Positions 15,438-22,795 of a stretch of 39,439 bases of DNA are shown in pieces. Positions within the stretch are counted from its first letter, which is position 1; each line of letters starts with the position of its first letter. The DNA is from Thermoguttaceae bacterium (GTDB lineage Bacteria > Planctomycetota > Planctomycetia > Pirellulales > Thermoguttaceae), in assembly GCA_017939795.1 (NCBI GenBank), contig JAGBAA010000138.1:1-39439 (forward strand), written 5' to 3'. Below the pieces are notes generated by a model. It did not search any database and had not been told where the DNA came from. It saw only the letters and a program-made list of their open reading frames with translations. Position numbers and translations under genes: made by a program.

Positions 15438-15652
15438 AGTGTCCGATCTGCGGGAATCGAAAAACCTTCACAAGAGGAACATCCTCACGAATGGAGTATT
15501 TTGAAGGGAAAGAAGTCCCGCTGACGCGCCGTCAGAGATGGTGCCCGAAATGCCTGAAATGGCATGTGACCATCGAGATCCGGGAAAGTGAAAAAGTAAC
15601 ATGGATGCCGGAGTTCGGTTTCTATTCCATGAAGGAAAATCTTCATGGGTGA
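15428..15652 (+). CDS. Zinc-ribbon protein, 74 aa
   Basis: CPIC at 5-8 and CPKC at about 39-42 form a treble-clef or ribbon zinc site, followed by a beta-rich tail (WHVTIEIRESEKVTW). It overlaps the terminase end by 10 bp and has AAAGGAG upstream. Small zinc-ribbon proteins are common beside terminase genes; an activator of the Ogr kind is one possibility, but there is no specific match. Confidence 0.72.
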   Translation: MGMKCPICGNRKTFTRGTSSRMEYFEGKEVPLTRRQRWCPKCLKWHVTIEIRESEKVTWMPEFGFYSMKENLHG

Positions 15653-15724
15653 AAGCGAGGCAGGTGATCTGAAAAAAAGCAGTTTTGTCAGGTTTTTTAA
15701 CCAGGAAAGAAAGGAAAGAGAAAG

Positions 15725-16774
15725 ATGTTTATCAAGATCGAAGAAGTGCTGACGCAGGAAGACATCCAGGTCCGTGTCTCTACGGATCAGGATATGATCA
15801 ATGACATTGCGGAGGCGGTTGAAAAAGGCGAGGCGGTCCGTCCCGTGCTGGTGACTCAGCTTCAGAATGGGAAGTATCTCATCCTGGACGGTCATCATCG
15901 TTTTCAGGCGTTGAAGCAGGCCGGCAGGAAGGAGATCGAAGTGATCGTGAATGCCAGGGTCAAAAGTATGGCGGAAGCCGTTGCTGCCGGGGTGGCGTTC
16001 AATGCCAAAAACGGGTTGCGGCTGACACGCGAAGACATTAAGCGTTCCATCGAGCTGCTTTTGCGTCACGATCCGAAGATCACTCCGCAGGAGATCATGA
16101 ACCTGGTGAAGCGTTCCAAGTCAACGGTCTATGAGATCATGAACGAACTTTCCAGAGCCGGAAAGATCCAGCTCCCGGAGACCCGGACGGGCGCGGACGG
16201 GAAAGAGCGTCCGACGACTTACGAAAAGAATATCCGGTGCGGAAATCCGCGCTGCAAGAAGTTTGTCTCCGCGGTCTACATCGACCAGCTGGAAAAGGAA
16301 GGACGCGAAGACGGCGACTGGATCCGGAATAAAACGTCCGGCAAGTGGTATTGTTCGGAAGATTGTGAAACCGAGGCGGAGCTGGAAACTGAAGCGGATG
16401 CCGTTCTGAAAGCGAATGGTGAAGATCCCGGACAGGAGGAAAAGCGGCTTCCATCGGCGGCGGTCCCGGCGGTGCGGAAGAATGAGGCGGAGATCCATGA
16501 TCCGGAACCTGTTCAGGATACCGAAGATGCGGAGACGGAAACTTCGGAGCGTTCCAAAGGCACGGAGGAAGACAAAATCCTTGAAAAGGCCGGGATCCTG
16601 AAAGGTTCCGAATCCCGTGCGTCAGTCTGCCCGGTCTGCGGGAATCGTCCCCGCTGGTGCAAGACTCCGGCCGGGCACATCCTGCGGTGTTCTGATGATT
16701 TCCATTATGTGACGGTTTCCGGCGGTGACCAGGCTGAAACGCTGGAAAAATGGAATCGGGCTTTTAGCCGTTAG
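15725..16774 (+). CDS. ParB-like protein fused to zinc ribbons (Lar-like C terminus)
   Basis: A 349-aa protein. Residues 1-110 are a ParB/Srx-type domain with DGHHRFQA at 55-62. An HTH-like segment (TPQEIMNLVKRSKSTVYEIMNEL) follows near 120-145. A Cys cluster at about 165-215 looks like a zinc site. After an acidic linker (about 225-290), the last 50 residues (CPVCGNRPRWC, then RCSDDF and EKWNRAF) match the Lar-type ribbon of restriction-alleviation proteins. Its place after terL suggests DNA packaging or end recognition, possibly the missing small terminase function, but this is inference. Its TAG stop lies in a heptamer repeat tract. Confidence 0.78.
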   Translation: MFIKIEEVLTQEDIQVRVSTDQDMINDIAEAVEKGEAVRPVLVTQLQNGKYLILDGHHRFQALKQAGRKEIEVIVNARVKSMAEAVAAGVAFNAKNGLRLTREDIKRSIELLLRHDPKITPQEIMNLVKRSKSTVYEIMNELSRAGKIQLPETRTGADGKERPTTYEKNIRCGNPRCKKFVSAVYIDQLEKEGREDGDWIRNKTSGKWYCSEDCETEAELETEADAVLKANGEDPGQEEKRLPSAAVPAVRKNEAEIHDPEPVQDTEDAETETSERSKGTEEDKILEKAGILKGSESRASVCPVCGNRPRWCKTPAGHILRCSDDFHYVTVSGGDQAETLEKWNRAFSR

Positions 16775-16851
16775 CTGTTAGCTGTTAGCTGTTAGCTGTT
16801 AGCTGTTAGCTGTTAGCTGTTAGCTGTTAGCTGTTAGCTGTTAGCTGTTAG
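16771..16851. repeat. Heptanucleotide tandem repeat (TTAGCTG)n
   Basis: Eleven perfect copies of TTAGCTG plus a partial twelfth, preceded by one degenerate copy (TTAGCCG). The first unit supplies the TAG stop codon of the ParB-like gene. Such tracts change length by slippage. With 16860-16890 and 16901-16940 it forms the largest member of an intergenic repeat family in this phage. Confidence 0.95.
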
Positions 16852-16859
16852 ACCACCCC

Positions 16860-16890
16860 GGCACTTCGTGCCGCCCCTCCAAGGGAGGGG
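16860..16890. repeat. Two back-to-back GC-rich hairpins
   Basis: GGCAC-TTC-GTGCC (16860-16872) is followed at once by CCCCTCC-AAG-GGAGGGG (16874-16890). Both stems are perfect, with 3-nt loops. They sit in the middle of the repeat block between the ParB-like gene and the next gene, and look like a chromosomal-type intergenic repeat carried into the phage. Confidence 0.75.
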
Positions 16891-16900
16891 AATGGCTGGA

Positions 16901-16940
16901 AGCTGGCAGCTAATAGCTGGCAGCTAATAGCTGGCAGCTC
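16901..16940. repeat. 14-bp tandem repeat AGCTGGCAGCTAAT
   Basis: Two full copies and a third ending in CTC. The unit is nearly self-complementary and can pair, with G-U pairs, to the upstream TTAGCTG tract, so the whole block can fold back on itself. An A-rich stretch follows at once, leading to the GG of the next ribosome binding site. Confidence 0.85.
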
Positions 16941-16960
16941 AAGAAAAAAAAGGATAAACG

Positions 16961-17254
16961 ATGGTTTTTTCGAAAGTTGGACTTGGCGATGGAAACGGTA
17001 AAATTTCACTTAGCGTCACGCCGGCACTTCCGGTCTGGCGCGAGAAGGCAGTTCTTCAGAAGCTCCAAAAGTTTGGAAAAGTGCGTCTTCGCGGAAATCT
17101 CAAGCCCGCGAAACGGCGCGGAAATCTGGACACTTTAAAAGACGCGAGAGTGCTGGAAGTCCTGCGCTGTATGGATCGGCATCTGGTCGTCCTTTACCAA
17201 CAGGACCGGAACTCGGTCGAGGTTTATGAACTTGGTATGGAGCATGATATTTGA
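16961..17254 (+). CDS. Unknown basic protein, 97 aa
   Basis: ATG 16961 lies 10 nt after an A-rich GGA site that abuts the repeat block. The protein is basic, with a strand-like start (KISLSVTPALPVW) and a central Lys/Arg-rich segment that could contact nucleic acid. No family is recognised. Confidence 0.65.
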   Translation: MVFSKVGLGDGNGKISLSVTPALPVWREKAVLQKLQKFGKVRLRGNLKPAKRRGNLDTLKDARVLEVLRCMDRHLVVLYQQDRNSVEVYELGMEHDI

Positions 17255-17288
17255 TGAAAGCATAGCCTGTTAAAGGAAACGCCAAAAA

Positions 17289-17320
17289 TTTTAAGAGCTT
17301 TTTAAGAGCTTTTTAAGAGC
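17289..17320. repeat. Three tandem copies of TTTTTAAGAGC (11-bp period)
   Basis: Copies at 17289-17298 (one T short), 17299-17309 and 17310-17320. An 11-bp period is about one helical turn, so bound protein would line up on one DNA face. It lies in the 89-bp gap before the next gene, 10 bp upstream of its ribosome binding site. Confidence 0.8.
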
Positions 17321-17343
17321 TTTGAAAATAAAAGGAGTTGAAA

Positions 17344-17592
17344 ATGAAAAGATCAAGCAAACAAAAGAATGAGGTTTTTTTGTCTGAAGAAGAAACCAAA
17401 GAACTTCAGAACGCCTTGAAAGTTGCGAAGTTCAAGCACATTCCATTGACGCTCGGAAATGTTTTTGGCCAGTGCGAGCCGATTTTGAGAAAGAAGCTCA
17501 TGGAGCATTTCCGCTTTCAGCTTTCGTCAACATTTCGTGAAATAGTGATTGACGATATGCGGGAAAAGGAAGGAAAGGAGGATTCGAGGTGA
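17344..17592 (+). CDS. Unknown small protein, 82 aa
   Basis: ATG 17344 has AAAGGAG 6 nt upstream (a TTG at 17338 is less likely). The protein is charged and mostly helical, with an acidic EEETKELQ stretch and a basic C-terminal half. It overlaps the next gene by 4 bp. No family is recognised. Confidence 0.68.
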   Translation: MKRSSKQKNEVFLSEEETKELQNALKVAKFKHIPLTLGNVFGQCEPILRKKLMEHFRFQLSSTFREIVIDDMREKEGKEDSR

Positions 17593-18140
17593 GTTACGTT
17601 TATTTTGGAGTACGCATCTCGCAGAAAAGATCGATCGGCTATCGTGAACTCGCGTATACAGTGAGGCTTTGCCTTGACCCTCCAGACATGGAGCGGATGG
17701 GATGGGCCGAGGGGGACCGTCTTGTTATTGATCATGAAACGGGAGAGATCCGGAAGGCGGTCGGATGGGAGTACGGTCCCGCGATCACATTGGGGTCCTG
17801 TTCGTCAGGGCGCGCTCATTTTCAAAGCGTGGAGCCGGGATACTTTCACCAGAAGGAAAAGAGACGTCATTGCCGCCGTGCGGTCTGTGATCCGGAAAAA
17901 GGGACAGTAACTCCCGGAGAAGTGGACGATTCGCTGAATAAAACGACCTTTGAGAAAAGAAAAGGGCGGAAACTGAAAGATGGGCGAAAACAGACGATCT
18001 GGAAACCTTCCAAACGAATGAGAGATGCCGTTTATGTAAATCGTGTGCAGCGCGGATTGCGGGGGACTGCACGGGACTTTCGGCATGTTTCTGACTTGAC
18101 AAAAGCTCCGCATATCAGAGAAGTTTCAAAAGGAGAGTGA
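17589..18140 (+). CDS. Unknown basic protein, 183 aa
   Basis: GTG 17589 overlaps the previous stop and follows AAAGGAGG. Residues 1-60 are strand-rich (YRELAYTVRLCLDPPDMERMGW, then EGDRLVIDHETGEI), vaguely like a small beta-barrel or AbrB-type DNA-binding fold. The C-terminal half is strongly basic, as in nucleic-acid-binding tails. No family can be named with confidence. Confidence 0.68.
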   Translation: MSYVYFGVRISQKRSIGYRELAYTVRLCLDPPDMERMGWAEGDRLVIDHETGEIRKAVGWEYGPAITLGSCSSGRAHFQSVEPGYFHQKEKRRHCRRAVCDPEKGTVTPGEVDDSLNKTTFEKRKGRKLKDGRKQTIWKPSKRMRDAVYVNRVQRGLRGTARDFRHVSDLTKAPHIREVSKGE

Positions 18141-18141
18141 T

Positions 18142-18621
18142 GTGAACAGGATCACTGCACCGTGCCCAATATGCGGGGAAGTCCCGGAAGTGCAATTCGT
18201 AGGCGAACTGAGCCAGGATGAGTACGTGATATTCTGCTGTGGGATTGGAATGAGCGCCGATGGCCGCGGAAGAACGATCAGGGAATGGAACAAATACGTC
18301 GCGAAATATCCGTCAGAATGTGAGGAAAAGTACATGGAAAAGAAGATCCCATTTGTCGTTGAACACCTGCGGGAAATGCTGCTCGCAAAAAATAAAAACT
18401 ATGGAAATTCGGCGTTTTGTTCTCCGGTCCTGCTCCCGCATCTTAAACCGGAAGAGGCTCTTCTTGTTCGGATGAGTGATAAAGTCGCCCGTTTGGCAAG
18501 TTTGGCGTCAGGTGAAAAGGACCGGGTGGGAGAGTCCCTTTCCGACACACTTTACGATCTTGCAGGATATTGCGTCCTGGCAATTATCGCACTTGAAAAG
18601 GAGAAAGACGAGAGGGACTAA
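18142..18621 (+). CDS. Lar-like zinc ribbon fused to a MazG/DUF1599-like domain
   Basis: GTG 18142 follows AAAGGAG. Residues 8-55 (CPICG, then CCGIG, ending IREWNKY) resemble the Lar-type ribbon also seen at the end of the ParB-like protein. Residues about 70-155 (LLAKNKNYGNSAF, then RMSDKVARLASLASG and ESLSDTLYDLAGY) match the DUF1599 nucleotide-modification-associated domain, an all-alpha MazG-like fold. The next gene encodes a dUTPase, so nucleotide-pool control or modified-base metabolism is likely. Confidence 0.78.
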   Translation: MNRITAPCPICGEVPEVQFVGELSQDEYVIFCCGIGMSADGRGRTIREWNKYVAKYPSECEEKYMEKKIPFVVEHLREMLLAKNKNYGNSAFCSPVLLPHLKPEEALLVRMSDKVARLASLASGEKDRVGESLSDTLYDLAGYCVLAIIALEKEKDERD

Positions 18622-19041
18622 ATGGAAACGATTCGATTTAAGCTAGTTGAAGGCGGGTTTCCGCCGGTTGCCGGGCATGGAGACTGGATCGATCTTTGTG
18701 CAAGGGAAAGCATCAAATATCAGCGGGATTCTATCATCAGGATCCCGCTGGGAGTTGCTCTTCAGCTCCCTGAAGGATATGAAGCGATGCTCTGTTTGCG
18801 GTCTTCCACTCCGGTTAGATATGGCATTCTCCAGGCCAATTCCCCCGGCGTCATTGATGAAAAGTTTTGCGGCGATGAGGATGAGATCTGCCTGCTCGCG
18901 CTTACTTTTCGCGATGCGTATATCCCGGCAGGAACACGTATCGCGCAGCTGCGGATTTTCAAAAAACAATGTGTCTGTCTGGAGGAAGTCAAACTTCTCG
19001 GGAATCCAAGTCGCGGCGGATTCGGCAGTACCGGGAACTAA
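18622..19041 (+). CDS. dut: dUTP diphosphatase (dUTPase-like)
   Basis: A 139-aa trimeric-type dUTPase. Motif I is IDLCARE at 23-29, motif II RSSTP at 60-64, motif III GVIDEKFCG at 76-84 with Asp79, motif IV TRIAQL at 105-110 and motif V RGGFGSTG at 131-138. It hydrolyses dUTP to dUMP, keeping uracil out of phage DNA and feeding dTMP synthesis. The start lies directly after the stop of the MazG-like gene. The DCD/dUTPase superfamily also includes dCTP deaminases, but motif V favours dUTPase. Confidence 0.88.
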   Translation: METIRFKLVEGGFPPVAGHGDWIDLCARESIKYQRDSIIRIPLGVALQLPEGYEAMLCLRSSTPVRYGILQANSPGVIDEKFCGDEDEICLLALTFRDAYIPAGTRIAQLRIFKKQCVCLEEVKLLGNPSRGGFGSTGN

Positions 19042-19067
19042 GAGGTATGAGATCGAAAGGATAGATC

Positions 19068-19415
19068 ATGGAATATTCCAAAGCACTGGCGGTCATCCGC
19101 CGAACGATCCATTTTCAGTATGTGACCTGCTGGGCGGAATGGCGGTCAAAAAATAACAGATGGTCCAGGATCATCTGGCTGCGGAATCGCGGTCCTTATG
19201 GGGAAGTCGCAGTCTGGACGTGTAATAACCGGATCCGTCTCCATTCCGCTGCCGGGTTCCAGCTTCCGGATGATGTGGAGTTTACCGGGATACACTTTGA
19301 GATCAAAGACTGCAAAAAAGAGATCCCGCCGACTTGCGGCAGGTTTGGCACCGCGATAAAAGAGCTGGAATTTTTTGCGGATCTTTTGCGAAAGGAAGGT
19401 TATGAAATCAAATGA
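19068..19415 (+). CDS. Unknown protein, 115 aa
   Basis: The sequence mixes a basic helical start with strands (GEVAVWTCNNRIRL, VEFTGIHFEIKDC). Many Trp and four Cys, without a clear zinc pattern. It overlaps the downstream open frame, but the next likely start is 19439. No family is recognised. Confidence 0.65.
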   Translation: MEYSKALAVIRRTIHFQYVTCWAEWRSKNNRWSRIIWLRNRGPYGEVAVWTCNNRIRLHSAAGFQLPDDVEFTGIHFEIKDCKKEIPPTCGRFGTAIKELEFFADLLRKEGYEIK

Positions 19416-19438
19416 TCAGGATCAGGAAGGAGCTTAAA

Positions 19439-19699
19439 ATGTTTGTTTTGGAAGTCGTTTTTCTTGCTCTCGGAATCACCTTTCTGGGGCTGTGGATCAA
19501 CGTCCGCGCCAATCGCGAGATGCTTCGGGTATTGCAGATCCATGAAATGCAGAAGCCCGCAGGTGCAGAAGCTCCGGTCATCGAGACTCCTCGCACCTAT
19601 AGAACGATCTACCCGATTTTTCCTGACGAGGTTCCGCCAGGTCAAAAAGATCCCAACCCCTATATCGTGGATGACTCGGTCCTGGTCGAGATCGAGTAG
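19439..19699 (+). CDS. Small membrane protein, 86 aa
   Basis: ATG 19439 has GGAAGGAGC upstream. A single hydrophobic helix at about 2-20 (VLEVVFLALGITFLGLW) is followed by a basic stretch (NVRANREMLR) and a Pro-rich acidic tail, so the tail should be cytoplasmic by the positive-inside rule. It ends with a TAG that begins the repeat-terminator. The role is unknown; an accessory lysis or superinfection function is possible. Confidence 0.65.
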   Translation: MFVLEVVFLALGITFLGLWINVRANREMLRVLQIHEMQKPAGAEAPVIETPRTYRTIYPIFPDEVPPGQKDPNPYIVDDSVLVEIE

Positions 19700-19739
19700 T
19701 CAGCTGTCAGCTGTCAGCTAAAAGCTGGCAGCTTTTTTT
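19700..19739 (+). terminator. Repeat-derived terminator ending the early/middle operon
   Basis: AGCTGTCAGCT (19709-19719), loop AAA, AGCTGGCAGCT (19723-19733), with one G-U pair, then seven T. The upstream part is a CAGCTGT tandem. It is built from the same units as the intergenic repeats at 16771-16940, 21111-21173 and 24987-25023. Confidence 0.85.
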
Positions 19740-19760
19740 ATCGCATATACGGTCCAATTC

Positions 19761-19788
19761 TTGACTTTCGATTTTCTCATGGTAAACT
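19761..19788 (+). promoter_or_regulatory. Promoter after the terminator, candidate middle/late promoter
   Basis: TTGACT (19761-19766), a 16-bp spacer, TAAACT (19783-19788), 24 bp before the next start codon. Coming right after a strong terminator, it marks a new transcription unit. Confidence 0.65.
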
Positions 19789-19812
19789 GCGCTCAAAAGA
19801 AAGGAGTGCAGA

Positions 19813-20220
19813 ATGGATCTCAAAAAAATTTTTCACCTGGTTTTGGAGCGCGCAGCAGATCGGATCCTGACGCCGGAAAGAGTGCAGGACCTGTTGAAGC
19901 AGCTTTTTGAAGAGCTGGAAAAGCTCGCGGAAAAGACGACGACGCCTTTGGATGACATGATTCTCGCGATCCTGAAAAGTGTTCTCACAACGCAGTCCAA
20001 AGCGGAAAAAATCACGGAATGGCTGAAGGATCATGCCATTGCCAGACGCTGTGCGGATGGACCCGGAGAGGGCGCAGCGTCTGGATCGATCACTGATCTG
20101 CTGACGTATGACATCTGCGGAGAAAAGAAACTTCTGGAAGCCGCTGCATGGGAAGCGGTCGATCTTCTCGAACCGCTGGCCGAGTGGGAGACCGGCGGAA
20201 AGGAGTGCTCCGATGTTTGA
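19813..20220 (+). CDS. Unknown helical protein, 135 aa
   Basis: AAAGGAG precedes the ATG. The first 70 residues are amphipathic helices (IFHLVLERAADRIL, VQDLLKQLFEELEKLAEK). The rest is helical with a Gly/Ser break near 80-90. There is no membrane span or known domain. It is first in the second transcription unit and overlaps the next gene by 8 bp. Confidence 0.7.
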   Translation: MDLKKIFHLVLERAADRILTPERVQDLLKQLFEELEKLAEKTTTPLDDMILAILKSVLTTQSKAEKITEWLKDHAIARRCADGPGEGAASGSITDLLTYDICGEKKLLEAAAWEAVDLLEPLAEWETGGKECSDV

Positions 20221-20863
20221 CCGTGCACGAGTCCCACTCATGCTATTCCTTTCTTTCCTGGCTTTCAGTCCGCCCGTTTCAGCAGCCGCGGGCGGACTTG
20301 AAGGTCCGGAGGAACTGGAATCCGGGAGAATTGGAACTTTTGAATCGGAATTGCCGGGAAGTGTGCTCATTTTCCCGGCTGGAAAAGGGGATCTGATTTC
20401 CGATTCCGGAAAGTTGAGATTTTACTTCGCGTCAACGATTCCTGGCGAGTATACACTCGTTTTCTTTGGCGTTTCAGACGATGGACAGCCGGTTCTGCTT
20501 CAAAAGGCGTTCCAGGTGAAAGGTTCTCGAAAAGCGGAACCGCAGCCGGATCCGGAACCTTCTCCGGATATGCTTTCCGCAAAAGAAAAAGAGAATTTGA
20601 ACTGGTGCGTCAGCAAGATTTTGGAAGGCATTCAAAACAGAACGATCACCAGCACGTATAATGTCCGCGTCATGTTCAAATCTTACGTGGAATCGCTTTT
20701 CCCGGAGCCGACAGACGCCGTCAGGAAGACGCTGGATCGATGGACATCCGAAGCGGATTGGACGTCACTTGAAGCTCTCCGGAAGTCTTTTTTGAAATTT
20801 CAGAAAGAAACGGCTCCCGCGTCCGTCTCAACCTGCCCGGATGGGCAATGTCCGAAACGATGA
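20213..20863 (+). CDS. Exported protein of unknown function, 216 aa
   Basis: The frame opens upstream, but ATG 20213 has AAAGGAG and begins a clear signal peptide: RARVP, a hydrophobic LMLFLSFLAFS, and cleavage after PPVSA or the next Ala (about 24-26). The mature part begins with a beta-sandwich-like region (about 30-115: GSVLIFPAGKGD, GEYTLVFFGVSDDG). A Pro-rich linker (PQPDPEPSPD) and a helical C-terminal domain follow. It may act at the envelope, perhaps in lysis or superinfection exclusion. No family is named. Confidence 0.75.
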   Translation: MFDRARVPLMLFLSFLAFSPPVSAAAGGLEGPEELESGRIGTFESELPGSVLIFPAGKGDLISDSGKLRFYFASTIPGEYTLVFFGVSDDGQPVLLQKAFQVKGSRKAEPQPDPEPSPDMLSAKEKENLNWCVSKILEGIQNRTITSTYNVRVMFKSYVESLFPEPTDAVRKTLDRWTSEADWTSLEALRKSFLKFQKETAPASVSTCPDGQCPKR

Positions 20864-21114
20864 AAAGTTTTTTCAGTATCGCAAGGCGCTGGCTCGGGAA
20901 AGCGGAAAAGAAAGAACCGCTGGTCAGTTCCCGAATCGTTCCGATCCATATTTCCGTCAGGTCCATTACGCCGGACGGTCATGCAGGCAGTGATCCAGCG
21001 GAAGTGCAGATCGAAAGCAGGTCGGCACACACTGCCCCAGTTATGAAGTGCCGATCTGCTTTCATCCTCACGGATGTTTTCAGGACGAAACAAACGACAG
21101 TTCATCCGAATTAG
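20860..21114 (+). CDS. Unknown small protein, 84 aa
   Basis: ATG 20860 overlaps the previous stop (ATGA); ATG 20848 is an alternative. No strong ribosome binding site is seen, so coupling is assumed. The N terminus is amphipathic and basic (SFFSIARRWLGKAEKK). The TAG stop is the first TAG of the next repeat block. The protein could be real or an eroded frame. Confidence 0.5.
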   Translation: MKSFFSIARRWLGKAEKKEPLVSSRIVPIHISVRSITPDGHAGSDPAEVQIESRSAHTAPVMKCRSAFILTDVFRTKQTTVHPN

Positions 21115-21173
21115 CTGTTAGCCATTAGCTGTTAGCCATTAGCTAAAAGCTAGAAGCTAGAAGCTAGCAGCTC
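21111..21173. repeat. Intergenic repeat block (TTAGCTGTTAGCCA and AAGCTAG units)
   Basis: TTAGCTGTTAGCCA occurs at 21111-21124 and 21125-21138, followed by TTAGCT, then several AAGCTAG heptamers and GCAGCTC. The left units supply the stop codon of the preceding gene. The right end runs into an A-rich stretch and the ribosome binding site of the next gene, as in the block at 16771-16940. Confidence 0.85.
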
Positions 21174-21195
21174 AAAAAAAAGAAAAGGAATGAAG

Positions 21196-21396
21196 ATGGA
21201 AAAGACGCCTGCTGAAAAGATCCGCGAAGCGGCTGAAAACGCGATTGAAATGGAAACGAAAGAGGGGAAAGTGCGAATGCCTTCCATTTCTGAACGGATC
21301 AAGGCGGAACAGTTTGCCGCAAATCAGGAAGCCTCGGCAACTGGAAGTCCTTACGGCATCCGTATCGCGCGGACTGTACACACTGGGCAGATGTGA
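21196..21396 (+). CDS. Unknown small protein, 66 aa
   Basis: ATG 21196 has AAAAGGA 7 nt upstream; ATG 21190 is too close to the site. A charged helix (EKIREAAENAIEMETKEG) leads to a polar tail. No family is recognised. Confidence 0.6.
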   Translation: MEKTPAEKIREAAENAIEMETKEGKVRMPSISERIKAEQFAANQEASATGSPYGIRIARTVHTGQM

Positions 21397-21406
21397 GAGG
21401 TGAGGA

Positions 21407-21799
21407 ATGGCGGAAAACGCACAGAAAGTCAATCCTTCGGCTGGGTGCCGATTCCGGTCCTGTTTCACATTCTGCGACACTGGCGAACTGGTGAAAAGGT
21501 CCGATCTGTCACGAATCGAATATTCCATTTATCAATGGGACACATGGAGCGGAAAGCGGATCCCGGTAGAAGGTCATCAGAAAGTAAATGTCGATCTGGA
21601 AAACTTCCTTGAGGAAGGGACATTAACGGACCGGGAGACAGGCGAAGAGTTCAATCTTTCGTTCCAGATCAGCGCGAAATACTCCCTGCCTTTTCCAAAG
21701 GCCGGGATGGAGTATGAGCTGGAAGTCGTCGTCTATGACGCGAACGGCGAACCGTCCGCGCATTCGACACGTTGTTATTCTACACCCTACGCTAACTGA
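21407..21799 (+). CDS. Unknown beta-rich protein, 130 aa
   Basis: GAGGTGAGGA precedes the ATG. The strand-rich sequence (EEFNLSFQISAKYSL, YELEVVVYDANGE) suggests an Ig-like or beta-sandwich fold, as in phage accessory virion proteins. Three Cys near the N terminus (CRFRSCFTFC). No family is recognised. Confidence 0.65.
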   Translation: MAENAQKVNPSAGCRFRSCFTFCDTGELVKRSDLSRIEYSIYQWDTWSGKRIPVEGHQKVNVDLENFLEEGTLTDRETGEEFNLSFQISAKYSLPFPKAGMEYELEVVVYDANGEPSAHSTRCYSTPYAN

Positions 21800-21810
21800 A
21801 AGGACACAAT

Positions 21811-22794
21811 ATGTTGGAATTCAAGGACGATTTTGGGTGGATTCCGGATCGGATCCAGGCAGAGGAAGCCAAAGCGGAAGGAACCAGATCCGATCGGGAC
21901 TTTCTTCTTTCGATGGCAAAAACATTTTCTGATTCGCATAATGTTCCGGAAGTTTGGAATTTCGTTGACTTCGCGCAGAATGCCCAGCGTTTGAAGGATG
22001 CCGAACATCCAGACTGGTGGAATTTGACGACCACTGACGGACGAAAAGCCGCGGATCTTTTGACTCCCAATCAGGGAAGTCTTCCGACCTGTGCAGGCGT
22101 TTCCGGAACGAATGCCGTCCAGCTCGCGGAAGTGCTTCAGAATGCAAATCGGTTTGGAGAATCCGATCCGCAGAAATTCAATCCGCTGGGGACCTGGCAG
22201 ATGACCAAGAATGGGAGCCGTTCCGGAGGTCAGACGATCTCGGCGATGGCGGAAGGTCTGCGAAGTATCGGATCCTGTCTGGAATCGGACCTTGGCGAAT
22301 ATTCCGACCGTCAGAACTTCCGCGTCCTGGATGACACAGTACTCGGAAACGCCGCGCAGCATCAGGCAGGTGTTGCGCTCTGGGACGATGACGAACTTTC
22401 CAGAGATGATCTTTGCGAGATGGTCTTCATGCTGGCCAGGAAAGGATTTGCCGGGTTTTTCGGCTGTGTCAACGCGCTTGCTGACGGCATTGAAAAAGAC
22501 CGAAACGGCGTCCCTGTTCTGCGGCTTTCCGGCCGAAAATGGGCGCACGCCATGGCCTGTGCGGGCTGGATGGAAAGAAACGGCACAGAATACATCGCGG
22601 TCATCAATTCGCACGGTTCGCGATATGCGGACAGCTCCCGGAGTTTCACACTGCCGGACCATTGCGGATTCATGGATCTTGAGACTTTCCGCAGGATGGC
22701 ATCCGGCGCGTGGTTCGACTTCTGCGCAATCACGTCTGCCGAAGGAAAGCAGGACTTTTCGGCGAAACCGACCCTGAATCCGTGGAGAGTCTGA
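21811..22794 (+). CDS. Papain-like (C1-type) cysteine peptidase, candidate endolysin
   Basis: A 327-aa protein with the spacing of a papain active site: Gln88 and Cys94 in NQGSLPTCAG (six apart, as Gln19 and Cys25 in papain), His246 in KWAHAMAC and Asn266 in VINSHG. There is no signal peptide. The next gene encodes a small membrane protein, so the pair could be endolysin and holin; no lysozyme, amidase or other canonical endolysin is visible in the window. Alternatives are virion-associated peptidase or host-directed protease. The catalytic call is from motif reading. Confidence 0.65.
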   Translation: MLEFKDDFGWIPDRIQAEEAKAEGTRSDRDFLLSMAKTFSDSHNVPEVWNFVDFAQNAQRLKDAEHPDWWNLTTTDGRKAADLLTPNQGSLPTCAGVSGTNAVQLAEVLQNANRFGESDPQKFNPLGTWQMTKNGSRSGGQTISAMAEGLRSIGSCLESDLGEYSDRQNFRVLDDTVLGNAAQHQAGVALWDDDELSRDDLCEMVFMLARKGFAGFFGCVNALADGIEKDRNGVPVLRLSGRKWAHAMACAGWMERNGTEYIAVINSHGSRYADSSRSFTLPDHCGFMDLETFRRMASGAWFDFCAITSAEGKQDFSAKPTLNPWRV

Positions 22795-22795
22795 C

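Noticed and set aside
16771..16851. Tandem repeats that could be taken for a CRISPR array
   Set aside because: The unit is 7 bp with no spacers, and no cas genes are present.
18095..18125. TTGACA near the end of the 17589 gene as a promoter
   Set aside because: No acceptable -10 element lies at 16-18 bp.
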